Below are positions 11,960 through 25,800 of a stretch of 64,000 bases of DNA, piece after piece (within the stretch, counting starts at the first letter, position 1; the number at the start of each line of letters is the position of its first letter). Under the pieces are notes generated by a model. It was not told the origin of the DNA. It worked only from the letters and a program-made list of their open reading frames with translations, and searched no databases. The position numbers and the translations under genes were made by a program. The stretch is from Glomus cerebriforme (Eukaryota; Glomeromycota; Glomeromycetes; Glomerales; Glomeraceae): positions 228,672-292,671 of the forward strand of contig QKYT01000024.1 of the NCBI GenBank assembly GCA_003550305.1, read 5' to 3'.

Positions 11960-14900
11960 AATACTGGTTTTATGCTATTTCTATGATATTCTCAGTAATC
12001 TTTTCTATTATTATTTTACCAGACAATTGTATAGAACTTGTACTTGTATTTATTTTTTTTAATTCAATATGAACCTTTACTAGTTCTTTTACAATTAAGT
12101 TGTTAAGTAAACGTGAAATATTTTCAAATCATCGAAGAGTTTTGTTGTAATTTTATTTGTAAATTGATAAAGATTCAAGCTACTTTTCTTTGACATTATT
12201 GTTATTTGCTTTAGTAAAAACATGAATAATATTAATAAGTAAAGTAAGTTTATCTTTCATCCCCAAAAATTCTGTCATAGCGGTAATAACTTCCAGTAAA
12301 TGAATTACATTATTTTTTATATTTTTGGATTTGGAAAGATCTTTGAAATAGTTTTTGCAACAATTACACTTTGTATATCGTGAAATTTGAGAATCAGATT
12401 GCTATGAATGGTAAGCTGCAAATTGTTGGGCATGACATTCATAAATATTCTTACAATACGTAATCATTTCAAATATCTTCTTTTGCTCTTTATTTAGATA
12501 TTGCATGCATTCAATAGATATAGATTCATTATTCACAAAATCACTAAGAAAAAAATATTAATATTAGTACAATAATTTTTTTATTTGTAGTAAAAAGGAA
12601 CTTACCTTTTACAATCTCCTGTAATTATAGTATATATAGTTTTGATATCATTTCAGAAATAAAACAAAATATTTGCACTGAATTTCCATCTTGATCTGCA
12701 TACCCAGATTCTTGTATAAAATTACCTATGTAATAAAGAGCAAAAGATGAATTTTCCTATAATTAATACTTAAACTTTTTTTAATATAAATAATATAAAT
12801 ACTAACTTATACTATATGAAAATGTATAATATATAACAGTATGAACATTAAGTGAATTTACCCTCAACCTAAAAGCATTTGTTGCTATCATAACTTTTAG
12901 ATGTTGAAATTTCCATTGAAACATAACCTAATCTCTTTCAAAACTTTTAAGACCTCTATGATAAGTGGCAATTGCTGTTTCTTTTAATTTGTTTTGCAAT
13001 AAATAAAGGTAATATTTCATTACACATACCTGGAGAGCAACAATAAATTATATACTGGCCATTGCTAATTTCATTAACAATTTTAACTATTTCCACTAAA
13101 TTTCTTTTTCATATACTCTTTTTTTTTTTTACTGTATATTCAATTTCAGGATATGAAATGTATAAACTACAAATCACATTGAAGTTTACTAAATTAATAT
13201 TGAGGTTTTGATAAATTATTTCCACATCATCTTAGGAACAAGTAACAGTAAGAAGTAAAATGAAAGTGAATAGAAAGAACTCTTTTAAACAGCCTAGCTT
13301 TATCCATTCAGGCCTAATAAAATAATATAAGTTTAGATTAATATAAATGTTAAAAAAAAAATAAAAACTGGAATTTTTATCTATAATAGTTACATTCTAG
13401 AATACAATAAGCTTCGTCAATTACAAATCTAACATCTATTTCTTCATAAACTTTTCTTAATATATTATGAAAACCTTGGTTAAGCATCAGCTTTTCTGAT
13501 GTTACCAATAATATTTTGAGCATTTTGCTCACAATTTCTTGAAAAACTTTTTCTTGATATTTCAAAGATTATCCTGTAGTTGCATAAAGTTCTACATATG
13601 GTATTCTACTTTAATCAGCTTATTTTAAAATAAAAATAAAAGTAAGTTATTATTCAAATATAATTAATATAATTGTTAGAATTTATATAATTACCATTTG
13701 ATCTAAAGTTAATGTTTTCAAAGATGAAACTACTATCATCAATTCAGAAAAAATCAAACTGAATGCTATATAATAAAAGGTTTTGCTATCTTTCATTTGA
13801 ATTAATGCAAAAATATCCTGATCTTAGGTATATGATTAAATAATTTTTTGTTAATATAAGCAAAATAAAGGAAATTGAAATATGTGCTGAAGAATAAATT
13901 GCTCTGGAAAGATTATTTAAGCAGGTGATTAATTGCTCCATTTGTCTGGAGCTTTTATTATGATTTTCTCCATATACAACAACAGTTTCACCATCTTTTT
14001 TTTTGCATTTATGTAATTTTTCAACATAATAAAATCCAAGAATAGGTCTATGAGGATATCCGTCCAATTTATTTGCAAAAATAAACTTTCTGCTAGTCTG
14101 ATTTGCATTTTGTACATGTAATTATGATATATCAAAACTTACTGGCAGAAATTTTTCGTTAATTTTCTTTATATACTATTCACATACTAATTGAAGAGCT
14201 TTATTTGCACTTTTTTCTACCTTTTCACAAATTGGACAGAAATTTTTTTTTGATTTTTATAGTGAGTTTTTTTGGTGAATTGTTGAATTATTTCAAGTGT
14301 TGCTAATATCATTTCAAGTGATTGATAATTTATTCCTCCTATTAATCCACTACTTGTCATAGTTAAAGAAAAGTTTGTTGAAGTTTCATTAGAAAAATCC
14401 ATATATTTTTTACAATTACATATAACTGAAACTTTAAAAGTGAATCTTATAAAATAAGTATTATATTGGCATTTAGAATTAAGTATTGTAAAGCATTGTG
14501 AACATGGTTAAGATAATACTAGTCAGATGAATTAGTCTGTATTAATAAGGATAAAAGTACCAATATTTGATTCTTATATTAAATTTGAAACCTTACTTTT
14601 GATGTTTTTCTTATCTTCCTGTAAATTAATAATAAATGGGTTTGTTATTTGTTTACATTTAATTAATTTATTTTTTGCATGTTTTAATTTTTTCTTTAGA
14701 TTATTTTTTTCATTAATTTCTGAAACATATTCATATATAAGTGTTTGTGTTAATTTAGGAGTCATAAGAAGATTATTAGAACTGACCAAAATACCCAAAT
14801 TGATTGGTATATTATTTTTTAAATTTTCAGAAAATAAACTTTTTGGTTTTCATTTTATTTTATTTTTTATTTTATTTGTAGTTACAACAGTATTATGATA

Positions 14901-15430
14901 CTTTTTAACTTGAGTGAATAAATTTGAAAATGTTATATTAACTACATTTCTAAGTTAAATTATAATTTTCAAAATATTAAGTTCTACTAAAGCAGGAATT
15001 AAAATGCGACCATCTATATTAAGATAATTAGCCAACCTATAAAAAAAATTCTGATGAGAAGATTTGTATACATAATCAATTAAAAAAATATCATCACCAT
15101 AATTTTCATATGTGTAAACTAAATTATTGTTGCCATCTTTAGTAATTGTAAGTCATAAGAATTTTTCCAATGAATTATTACTGTATAACCAATTAATAAA
15201 GGAACCCAAGTACTTGTAATATTATCTTTTAGATGATCATATACTGTTAAAGCAAGATATAGAATAGTTGTTAAAAAGCTAGAAATATCAAGTTTGTTAT
15301 ATATATCTAAAGCTTCTAAGGATACAGACTTGTCAAATATAATCCAACTATTATTATATGACCATTGGTAACTTTTGAAATAAGGATTTCTTTGATATAA
15401 AATTTGATATCATTTTCATAAAGACATATT
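11960..15430 (-). pseudogene. Decayed RecQ-like DNA helicase
   Basis: The minus strand carries RecQ-type helicase segments in the correct order, broken by stops, frameshifts and possibly introns. After an N-terminal region (from about 15430; SYQWSYNNSWIIFD block) come SKTFYYIAFSLIFSELMIVV (motif I region), SLKTLTLDQM (motif Ia), KILLVTSEKL, and RFVIDEAYCILE at 13377-13565, where the Walker B DEAH is DEAY. Next are EWIKLGCLKEFF...LLLTVTCS (motif III) near 13200-13320, IVNEISNGQYIIYC (motif IV) near 13050, and a Cys-rich block, TYCKNIYECHAQQFAAYHS then KCNCC near 12360-12450, matching the RecQ zinc-binding module. RecQ-like ORFs are abundant and often broken in glomeromycete genomes (from memory). 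No continuous ORF remains. Confidence 0.65.
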
Positions 15431-17440
15431 TAGTAAATATTGCAAATAACAGTAAATGTTAAATTTAATAAAATATAAAATAATAAAAATTATTTTTAAT
15501 AAAAATTTAAATAACTAAAAATTTCTCAGCAGTTTGGATTCTGAACTTTTATAAAGTGATTCTGAACTTTTTTTGAACTTCTTTTGATATTTACTCTAAA
15601 GTGTAATATTTAAGTCTATATAAAAACTATATTTAATGAAACTTTAGGTTCCAAAAGATAAGAAAAAGTATTTTTTTTAATAGTTAGTTTACTTGATTAT
15701 CATGTTTATATTTGATGTAAAGATTTGATAGCGCACAAAATTTTTTATGTTGATCAATTTTATATTAAAAATCATGTGACTACATGCTTCCCTTAAAAGG
15801 TTAGTAGATAGATTTTTATTATATGACTGGATAAGAAAATTTTCCAAATCAAAGATCTTTTCTAATTAGCCTTACTACAGTTATGTGAAGGCTTATTTTT
15901 TTTGAACTCTTTTTGGTAAAAGCTTTTTGTGAAAACATTAGATTAGTATTATACCTAAATTTCTTGTTGCTAATATGTTTTAGTAAGAGGATTATTAGTA
16001 ATTCATTAATACTTATTTTTTTCTGCATAAATGCTAATTGAAAAAAGGTAATTTGCCAGATGAGAATTATTGCTTTTGGTTTGAGTTTTTGAACTTAAAA
16101 TTCTTTTTATTAAAGTCAGACTGTTTCTTTTTAATTCAATTCACTATCTATTTTACAAGTATTCATAAATCTTAAATTTGATCTAATAACCATATTTAGA
16201 TCATCTAGGATATGAAAGTATCTGATAAATTTCTGATTACCTTTGGTATCTTGTACTAGTTTAATTATGATTAGTAATAGTGATTTTTAAAATTTGTATC
16301 CTGAATAATATAATATTCTATAAAGTCTGTACCAAGGTTAAATATTATAGTTTAATAAGTTAATTGCTATTTATGTTATTCTAGTAACCAGTCTCCAGTC
16401 TATCTAATGAATATATTGCCTAATAAATATTGCTATTGCCTTTTATTAAATAATTTAAGTACTGATATTTTTAGTACTATTGTGATTTTTACACAAATAT
16501 ATTTACCTTGTTTTAAAAGGATGGCTTTAATAAAAGAATCTAAATTTTTATTGATTTTTTCTATTATCTTTTTAGCATTTCATTTTTCTAAATGTTATGA
16601 ATGTGTAGAATAATATTACCTATTAAATTTATTACTAGTATATAATCAAATTTTTTATTTTTTTCTTTTTTTGTATTAATTAATATTTAAATAATATTTA
16701 TATTGTGAAATGTATTAAAATTAGTAATTTCTTTTTAATTTTCATTTCCTATGAAAAAAATATTCAACTTAAAAGTCTGTTTAGAATATAAATAAATTTT
16801 TAAATAAAAATATCATTATAAAGCAATATGTAATAATTGTAAAAATAAAAATTTAAATGTAAAAAAAAAAAAGACAAAAACATAAAGAAAATACTAGATT
16901 GCCTAATTAACTTCCTAATATTATTTATAAATATTTATTAAAAATAAGTAAAACAGATGAATTTTTAGAAGCTAATAATATCCAAAAAAATTTTGCATCT
17001 TGAACTTTTAGTTGAAAAGTTACCAAATATACTAATTAAAGAAGAAAAGAACAAAAAAATTACCAATAGAATTATTTTTTTAGTTTCGGAAGAAGATAGA
17101 TATCAATATTAGTATTAAAATACGCATATCGATTTGTCATAAAACCATAATTCGGACCCAGGTTGTTATAATTGTTATAGATGAAAAAAAACGTAATTAA
17201 AGTAACGTAATTTTTTTATGACTTTATCAAATTGAGTAAAATTCTTATTTTCAAGTGTAGTAGTCATAAAGTATAAATAAACCTTTTTCCCAGCACATTT
17301 ATGCAAAATAACTATTGCTATTAAAAAAAATCAAGCGTTATTATCTTAAAAATTCTGATTCAATCCACCAATATCAATAAAATATACTGCGCATCAATTT
17401 ATCCAGTTTGGGATCGTGATTCTCAAACAAAAAATTTCCG
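15431..17440. other. Intergenic, very A+T-rich
   Basis: No supported gene. A 68-residue hydrophobic frame at 16407-16613 has no homology I recognise and has the composition of the surrounding A+T-rich DNA. Confidence 0.5.
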
Positions 17441-18178
17441 ATGAACTCTCCGCACGTGACACTAAAATTAATCAATACAACTATTACTGCGGAAATCGGT
17501 AAAATTAAGCATGAAATTAGTGTAGATCTTACCACTAAAGTCGCCAATGAACTTTCCTCACGTGCATCAGAAATTAATGATAAATCCACCGCAGGGATCG
17601 GCAAAATTAAGAATGAAAATTTGGTACCATCGCAAGTAAAATTAACGAGATCAAAAAAATTCTAGAACTTGTGAAATTTCGTCAAAATTCACACCGATCA
17701 ATACTTCTATTGAAATTCTTCAAAATGATATGGCTCAACGTTATGCAGTTATCCAAAGACCCGATTTTGATCAACAAAGTGTGTCCAATGGATCTGAGAG
17801 GCTCTTCAACCAATTCATCTTCAAGCTCTCCCGGTTCTTCTGGTAAGATAAAAACAGAATAATTCTTGATAATCAGCGCTTTATGTATTAAGGAAGTTTG
17901 ACTAACATTTTTTGATTGCAGGCTCGAGCCAAAGATTCGCAAATATCATTTCTGTAATCAGAGAACAATTTTCGGACATCTTTGATAGGATTAAGAGTGC
18001 AAATGATTATTCTTTAGATCAGATGTGTGCTGTTATATCGGTTGATACTCTTAGACTTGGGATGGGAGTAATTGGGAAAGATACAATAAAAGCCTTTTAC
18101 CGTGGGGATAATATAAAAAGCGAAAACTTAGAAAAGATAGATGCTTGGATAGATCACAGACATTTACACCATTATTGA
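17441..18178 (+). pseudogene. Conserved two-exon protein, frameshifted upstream
   Basis: The last exon (17922-18178) is well formed: FANIISVIREQFSDIFDRI, then ISVDTLRLGMGVIGKDTIKA, ending HHY. It follows an intron 17843-17921 (GTAAGA...TTGCAG) that joins in phase to GSSTNSSSSSPGSSG. Upstream are coiled-coil-like repeats of the form KINEIK/EISVDLTTKVANELSSRA in three different frames, with shifts near 17625, 17665 and 17790. Composition is less A+T-rich than the flanks. Function is unknown to me. Either the gene has decayed or several sequencing indels break the first exon. Confidence 0.5.
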
Positions 18179-18456
18179 GTTGCAGGGAAGGAACTGCCAC
18201 TATATGGGTTAGGGCTCGGCAAATTTCCTCCCTTGAAACCTTGCTTCTCTATCGTTTTTTTACATTTATTTTATTAGTCGGCTGGAATCTTTTTCATAAT
18301 AATAAAAAATATGTTTTCGATTGATTTTTAAATTGTGAATGTGTGTTTTATAAGTAAAAAAATACAATAGATTTATGATCAATCATCAAACTTAGAAAAA
18401 ATTAATACATTAAAAAAATTAGGTACTGCAAAACTCCGGATATAAATTTCTTTTCA

Positions 18457-20073
18457 TTAAACATTCGATATTCCACAATCACTGAAACTGACATTATTAT
18501 AAAAATTTACGTCGCTACATTCATAAATTGTGGGATCATTCTCGCCTTCATTTTTCCACATATAAAATGCTATGGTAGAAGCTTGTTGCCAAGAAAAATT
18601 ATAACCGTTAGATTTAAGTTCATAATAGACAGATGCTATATAATGAATAGGAACTTCTTCCATGATTCTGTTTAATAATAATTCATCCTTAGATAACAAA
18701 TACGTAATAGCTCTTTTAGGTGGAATTTGAACTTTAATAATATCTTCCCAGAAATACTCTACAATAGGATCATCAAAATGAACGTTGACTAACTCTGACC
18801 CGTAACGATAGAAGAACGATTCTAGCAAGCCCTTAAACCTGCGAAACTGTGAGCCATATAAGTAAACATATCCTCTAATTTTTTGATCCTCGAATCTCGT
18901 TTTTTCATTTCCAGTATCTGTCCACTTCTGCTCCCCAATTTTGCTACCATTTCACCATGGAAAAATTCTCTTAGCTTCTGCTTTTCACAACTCTCTCGCA
19001 ACTCCAAATCGTTGAGAACTCTGAACGGTTCTTCCACTTCTTGGATCCATATTGGATACTGGCACAAATTCCATAAAGTTCCTGTACGTGAAAACTCCCA
19101 ATCAATGATACCTACAATTTTGATTTCATCATTAACTGAACGCTCAACGAGTATGTTTTGCGCATCGAACAAGAAAAAATGGGGTTTGATCTATCGATTT
19201 ATCAAAAGGTTTGAATAACTTGGATTGAAGTGAGACCATTTGTTTTATTAGATTTGCCACTTGTCTTGCTGCCGTTATCTGATCCATTTTCTTCTTTTTC
19301 ATAAGTTCTTGCACACCACGAATCTCGAAGAAATTTTTTTCTTTTTGAATCAAGGCGTCAAATAATTCCTGCATGCTTCTAAAAGGGCCGGTGAAACTAG
19401 GAATGGCATTTCTTCCCTCAACATAAAATACAGGATCCACAATAGGTCCTATTCGAAAAGTTGACGTCATCTAATTTTCCATAGTATTATTATATGATTC
19501 AATAAATATTAATTATGTGCCTTGCATAATACTACAAGTAAAAAGTTGTAACTGTACTCACAAAGTCCATGTAAAGACATCCGATCTCTTCAAACTGGCA
19601 TTTCGTCCATAATTCGAGCAACGTGTCGAAATTTGGCTTAAAACACACTTCTTTTTTTCAACCGTTAACTCATCCCAAACTCGATATAAGTGTTGTCCAG
19701 GCAGCCGTTCCATGAGAATGTAAGGGATTTTTATGGGATTATGCACAGTGCCATCCCAATCGTATACTTCCGGCACTTTGATACTGGTGTTTTGAGCGAC
19801 ATACTTCATAGTCGCAACTTCACTAGCGAATTTTGCTGCAGGGTGGGTTAGATCACATGAGAGTCGGGCGATGCAGTCTGGTCCAGCCTCGAATTGTAAT
19901 AAATAAATTTCATTATAAAGTCCTTTTGTTAGTCCACGAGTGTGGACACAATGTCTGTTTAAGCGACTGGAAGCAAGCTGTTGTAGAGCATTAAGATCCA
20001 AGTCCAGTGTAGGTTCGTCATCATCCGACGAACTAGAGCGAAAAATTTCACTTTCGTTATTTTCGTTATCCAT
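18457..20073 (-). pseudogene. APH/choline-kinase-like phosphotransferase, broken
   Basis: Read from ATG 20073, the N-lobe shows LTKGLYNEIYLLQFEAG, an ATP-lysine-equivalent CIARLS, and ILMERLPGQHLYRVWDEL, typical of fungal aminoglycoside-phosphotransferase-family proteins. An intron at 19471-19561 (GTGAGT...TTAG) follows LYMDF. Later come FRIGPIVDPVFYVEGR, the metal-binding IIDWEFSRTG and an LESFFYRYGSE C-terminal helix region. At least three frame changes occur: in an A-run near 19655, at about 19155, and near 18835. The second destroys the catalytic HPD of the HxDxxxxN loop; only FDAQN remains. Substrate is unknown for these fungal proteins. Homopolymer indels could explain one shift, but not the loss of the catalytic loop. 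Confidence 0.7.
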
Positions 20074-20462
20074 GATTGCAGTTTTCAGGAGGTCACAATT
20101 CAGAATCTAATATATTTGTAAACATATTATTAACTGTCTTCTCGTCATTATTATCAATATTGACTAAAAGATTTTATATAAGGTGCAACTTCATAAAACA
20201 TGATTAACAAATACAAAAAGCAAAAAAACATGATTGTTTGATGGAATATATTTGCTTTTTTTGCATCAAAATGAAAGTTCTGAATTTATTTTGCTATGAG
20301 TAAATTTCTTACATCAGAAAATAACCTTTCTAATGGTGTTGAGTTGGCAGGGATTGCTAAATAAATTCTGGCTATTTTTACTAATATAAAATATTTACTT
20401 TTTTTATTTATCTACCATTCAAATGGACTATATATTTACATTCACCTATTTATTTGATACCA

Positions 20463-20577
20463 AGTTGTTGAGGTTTTAATTGTTGATGTTTTTTGTTGTT
20501 GATGTGGAAAATATATATCAAGGATAAAGTTTTTGTTGTTGTTTGTTGCTGTTGTGCTGTTGCCTTTGTTGCATAAC
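20463..20577 (+). repeat. GTT/TTG-rich simple repeat
   Basis: Imperfect runs of TTG/GTT (TTGTTGATG, GTTGTTGTTTGTTGCTGTTG) fill the stretch. It is not coding. The rest of 20074-21110 is A+T-rich with no gene seen. Confidence 0.6.
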
Positions 20578-21110
20578 ATAAAATAGTGAAATCAAACATA
20601 GTTAAAAATCACAAATATTTTTTTTACAAATTAGTTATTAGTTTAATTTTTTTTTATTAACAGATTAACAGATTAGAAGAAAACCCGATTATATAATAGA
20701 GCAGGTAAAGACTAATAATATTGTAGTAAAATTATTTGAAGTAAAAAAAATTTTATTATAATTTAATATTATTCCTTTTTTTAAATAAATAAATATATAT
20801 ATATATTACATAACCAAAGAAATCAAAAATACAAATTTAATACCTGATCCTACAAATTACAAAATCATCCTATTATGATTACCTATTATAATTACAAATT
20901 ATCAAAATTATTAAATAAGAGAAAAGATAAAAGTCTATCATTAATTAATTATTACGGATTACGATATTAAAAAGAGAAAGTTTTAAAAGTGTTCTTATAT
21001 TAAACGATAAAGACTAATATTGAAGCAATTTTCCTTCATATGTAAATATATACCGTATTTATTGATGCACCTAGAGCACCGAGACGAATAATAAAAGATT
21101 AGAGCAATTT

Positions 21111-22822
21111 TTAATTAGTAAAATAATCATCCCAATTAACTTTAAAATACTTTTTTTTAAACCAACTGAAAGGTTTTTTTAATTTCCTCTGTTTGACACC
21201 ATGAAGTTTAGTAATATAATAATAATATTTTTCATCAACAAAATAATCTATGTAGACAGGTAACTCATTAGAATTACAGTAAAAACACTGCAATTCGATT
21301 GGTGAATATGAATGTATGGAAGGCGGTTGTACAGACATTGAAGAAATTGAAGAATCAGATTTAATAGACAAAGCAGGGGATTGAGAATTGATAGATGCAG
21401 AATTATTAATGGAGGTTGAAGATGATGAGGTTAAAACTGAAAATGAAACACTCGATTTCCTCAACTTATCGATTTGTGCGTGGACAGGTGTGGAACCTAC
21501 TGAATTGGGAGGGAGATTTTCGTTGTAAATTTGATTACGAGAAGGGATATTGTGGATTAAATGTTGAGATGGAATATTATGAATTGATGTTCGTGGAGAA
21601 TGATTGTGAATTGAATGTTGGTTTGGAATATGATGGATTGATGTTCGTGGAGAATTTGAAAGTTGAGAGGAATTATTAAGGATTTGTGTCTGTGGAGAAT
21701 TTTGTGGTGAATCGAAATTTTGTAACGAGAGTTGATCATTTGAATCAAATCCAATTGATACCGTTTTAATAATCGAGCTTGTGCTAGAATTTCGTTCGAA
21801 TGTTAAGGAATTTATTAAAAGAGAGGATCTAGCTGGAAGTGAGTTTGATCTACCAGTATATTTATTATATTGTGGGAGCGAATCTTCATTGAACGTAACT
21901 ATTATCGGAGCGATCGTTGCATTGGATGATTTTGTAGAAATAATTGAAAGAGAACGAGATGATTCAATGCATTCACAACTTGCACTATAACTATATGCAG
22001 GTCTAAAATAATCCGTTATTGCAAGGTTTTCCTAATTATCCAAGAAATTTTGGTTTTAGTAAGAATTTTAGAATACGGAAAAAAAAATTCGATAAATAAA
22101 GTACCTTTTCAACGCGTTTAATCATAACCTATAAAAATATGCATATACATATATTAACGTTAAAATATTTTATTATATGGACAAAAAAAAAATTATAAAA
22201 AAATTCATACCTTCTTTCCATCTTTGATACGTTTTGCGGTTATAATATGAATTTGTTGTCCTTTGTGGCAAATTACTTTGAGATTTTTATTTTTGAGACT
22301 ATTAATAATATTAAAATTATACCATTTCTTAACCTCATTGTCATTTTGCGCTTTTGGACATTTAACAATTTCATATTGTTCTCGTGAAATCTCGTTTATT
22401 TCATTAACAATCCTAGGATTACAACAAGGTTCAGAAACGGAAGAGGATCTTGTATCTGAGATAGATGATGTGCGTAATTGACCACAATCATCAAAAGATC
22501 CCGAATAAACTTCGGTATTTTCAGGGATTGTAGTTATATTAGACTGCTGGGAATAAGAAGAGCGGGAATATGTTCTTGCGTACGAAGAATTTGTTGGTAA
22601 TGAATTATATTTAGAATTTATTGATTGTTGTGATTCTTGATTGTTATTATCTAGATTACGTGCATTTCTAATTCTATATCTTTTGAAAAACAGCATGAAA
22701 AGTTTATTGTTGTAAGTAAGCATAGAGAAATATTCTATTTTTGTTAATAGAACTAAGAGTGTAAAAAAAAAAAAATTTTTTTTTTTGCTTTCGGAGATTT
22801 TATATATTATTTTTTCTTTCAA
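21111..22822 (-). CDS. Unrecognised Ser/Asn-rich protein with microexon
   Basis: Three exons read in one frame: 22211-22822, a 24-nt microexon at 22105-22128 (VMIKRVEK), and 21111-22031, giving about 518 residues. Splice signals are GTATGA...TATAG and GTACTT...ATTAG. The start is uncertain: the first in-frame ATG puts a Lys/Phe-rich segment from a homopolymer tract at the N-terminus, and a later Met (MLFFKRYRIRN) is possible. The middle is Ser/Asn/Gln-rich and probably disordered, with an 18-residue tandem repeat beginning TSIHHIPNQHSIHNHSPR. The C-terminus is ordered-looking and aromatic (CFYCNSNELPVYIDYFVDEK; SWFKKKYFKVNWDDYF). I do not recognise the family. No membrane segment or catalytic motif is evident. 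Confidence 0.55.
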
Positions 22823-25800
22823 TCGATTTCCCGCTTTAGTAGTAAAACAATGTCTTTCAAAACAGTTTTTAAAAATAATATTACTAATATACGGACCACT
22901 TTATTAATAATTGAATGAAAGAAAAAGGGTAGCATCCTTGTTTATATCTTTCATTTAGAACTTACGCATTACGTAGTGGTCAGAATATCTTGTAACGCAG
23001 ATTTCTTTTTTACTTTCAATCCTTTGCAGATCGATTGATTGAATTTCGCCGTAATATTTATAAAACGCCAAGAAGAAAAACGTGATAGTAGATCGTGGAT
23101 CACATGACGCAGCAAATTTTGTAAAAAAAATTCCTCTCGAGGGAAAGAATTTGTTTTTTTAAGAGATATATATTAAATTAAAATTAGATCTAAACAAATA
23201 ATAACAATACATATAATGTGTTGACGATCTAAGATCTATCTGTATTTCCGTGACAATGTCATATATGCGGTGTGACGCATCAGTAATCGTGACAAGTGTG
23301 CGATATTCTTAAAAATTTTAAAATTTGATAATTCATGCGGAGCAAATTCTTTAATATTAATTATAATTATCGGTATCGTTATAATAATTTTATTTTATGC
23401 AAAGTTTCTTTTAACTGATACTAAAAAAAGAACGTATTCCCCGCGTGACGTAGATCTCCAAAAATTTTTTTTTGGACAGTCACAGGACTGCGTATGTTGA
23501 TCTTATTGTTTCAAAGAAATATACAGTATATAGGTAAAATTATTTTTGAACTGACTTATAAAAGTCATCAAACACGTCATCGTCATTGGCAACTGAAGGA
23601 AATGAACTTCACGCTATACTTTCGATTATTTCAGTATTGCTATATAGACGATTGTAACTTTCTCTAACTTCTTTGGAATTTTCCAATCGTTTATTTCCTT
23701 GGCATTTTTCTTTCGTTTTGTATTACTGGAAATCGATTGTAATCCAAAATGTCGAAAAATGGAATTTCGGATGGCCGCTAACTGTACCGTTGCTATATCT
23801 ATTTGTTGTTTATCCTTCCTCACTGGGTCCCACTTTTTTTTGTTCCGAATGTTCCTTCCTATAAGCAACCACTTCATTAAAAGTAATATTTGAATCTATT
23901 ATTAATTCTGATTTTTTATTGATATGCACACATTAATTTCTCTCGCTCCTTTATCCATTGTTTAACCGAATGAGTGTTTTATACATTTTATTTTCTCTCT
24001 TCTTGTCATCTTCTGTGTCCTCTATATTTCTAAGATCAGAAGTTAGTCTGAAAGGTTGTTCCATAAGTTGTGGATGTTGGTCAGCAGTAATTTGTATGGT
24101 GAACACATTGAATGTAATATTGTTGATTGGAACAAAATTATGTTAAGAGTCAATGTTATTATCATCAATAATTTCTACGATTTGTTCTGGGTTTTCTGGT
24201 TCTTTACGTTTTAAATATGATTTTGGAATTTGGATGTTCCCGTACCATCTAGTAATCCTCTTTAACTTGTTTTGTTGATATTGACTGAAGAATATTTAAT
24301 GAGTGACCATTCTTGGTAGATACAGTGAAATTCCCTAGAGTATATATAAGCTTTAGCTTCATTTTATAACGCATCACCTTTTATATTAAAAAAATGTTAA
24401 TTATATTCTAAGAAATAAAATGAAATGCCAATAACAACTTACTTCCTCGGTGACTTTTTTTTGAAATACAGTATTTCATTATAGTCTAGAATAAATAAAT
24501 AAATAATATTTATTATTATTATTTATTAAAATCGAAAACAAAGTATTTACTTGATTCGGTTTTTTCTGGCATTTATTAATGTGCTAATTTCGTGGGAGTC
24601 CAAGCCATTTTAGAAAAATTAAAATTTCTTATAAAGATGTAAGCAATTATGTGATAGAGAGGATTTAGTAATGGAAACCATAAATAAAATTTTTCAAGTA
24701 ATCAAAGATTACCTTGAAGAGCTCCTTCAAAGTACTTAAAATAATTTATGCTAATCTTTGACCGCTGCCCTCAAGTGGTTGGATCTTGGCGATATTCTAC
24801 CGTATATTACTGTAATTAAGTACCCTTTTCCTAATATAATGCAGGCCAGGCCATCTTTGCAGTCGAAATGTTCTTTGTAAAGACCAAAAATATCAACACC
24901 ATTGTCTCCACACGAAAGACTGCAAGAGGGAAATAGAAACAAAAGTAAGTAAATTCTGTAAGTCGGACCCAGATTACTCGATCCATACACCATATTTACT
25001 ATAACTATGAAGGTTTTCGAATAACAAGGCTAAGCAGAAGGACGTTCACCAAACTATTACCCGACTCGTAATACTATAGTGGCCACGTTCTCTACCGCCT
25101 TATTACCTAGTGACTAGCAATTTACTTAGCGAAATATGAAAAAAAATTCACCTGGTGCGAACACACATTCATATAATTAAACGCGTGCTTCAATCTGAGA
25201 TCCTCTGAAGAACAGTTTAAGGATTTCATTGTATTAGTTCTTTACTTTTCAATTTAAAGTTTGAGCATACTAGTATCACCAAAAACCTATATACAGTGAT
25301 CATTTATCTAGACTAGGTATAAATAAACTAAACGGGCCTATCACTGCAAAATTTACCTCCTCGTTACTGTATAAATTTTGCATCACTGCCTATCCTCGTG
25401 GGTACTAACTTGACTTGGAAGAACATACCATGATGATGTGCAGTATGATTCTGTACGACCTGCTTTCTTTTAATCATGAAATATTATTATATACGGAGGT
25501 CAAATCTAAGGACATTAGCAACAATATTGCAGAATGCTGGGATCATACTGTAGTTCGTTTTTGCAAAGCTACTTACAATTTAAGGTACATTCGGCGTTGT
25601 GATAAAACTTTCCGAATTATGAATTTTGTTTTATTATCATATTATTTTGGAGGAATTTAGAGTGAAAAAAAAAAATCAAATTACAGCATTATATTAATTT
25701 GTATATTACTTTTAACTTCACTATATGGCCAGATCTTTTGGATGATAAAATAATTCATCTTGGCAAGAATAACCTTAGGATAATTTCACAAAGTCGTGCT

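Noticed and set aside
16407..16613. 68-residue hydrophobic frame
   Set aside because: Composition follows the A+T-rich background; no start context, neighbour or motif supports it.
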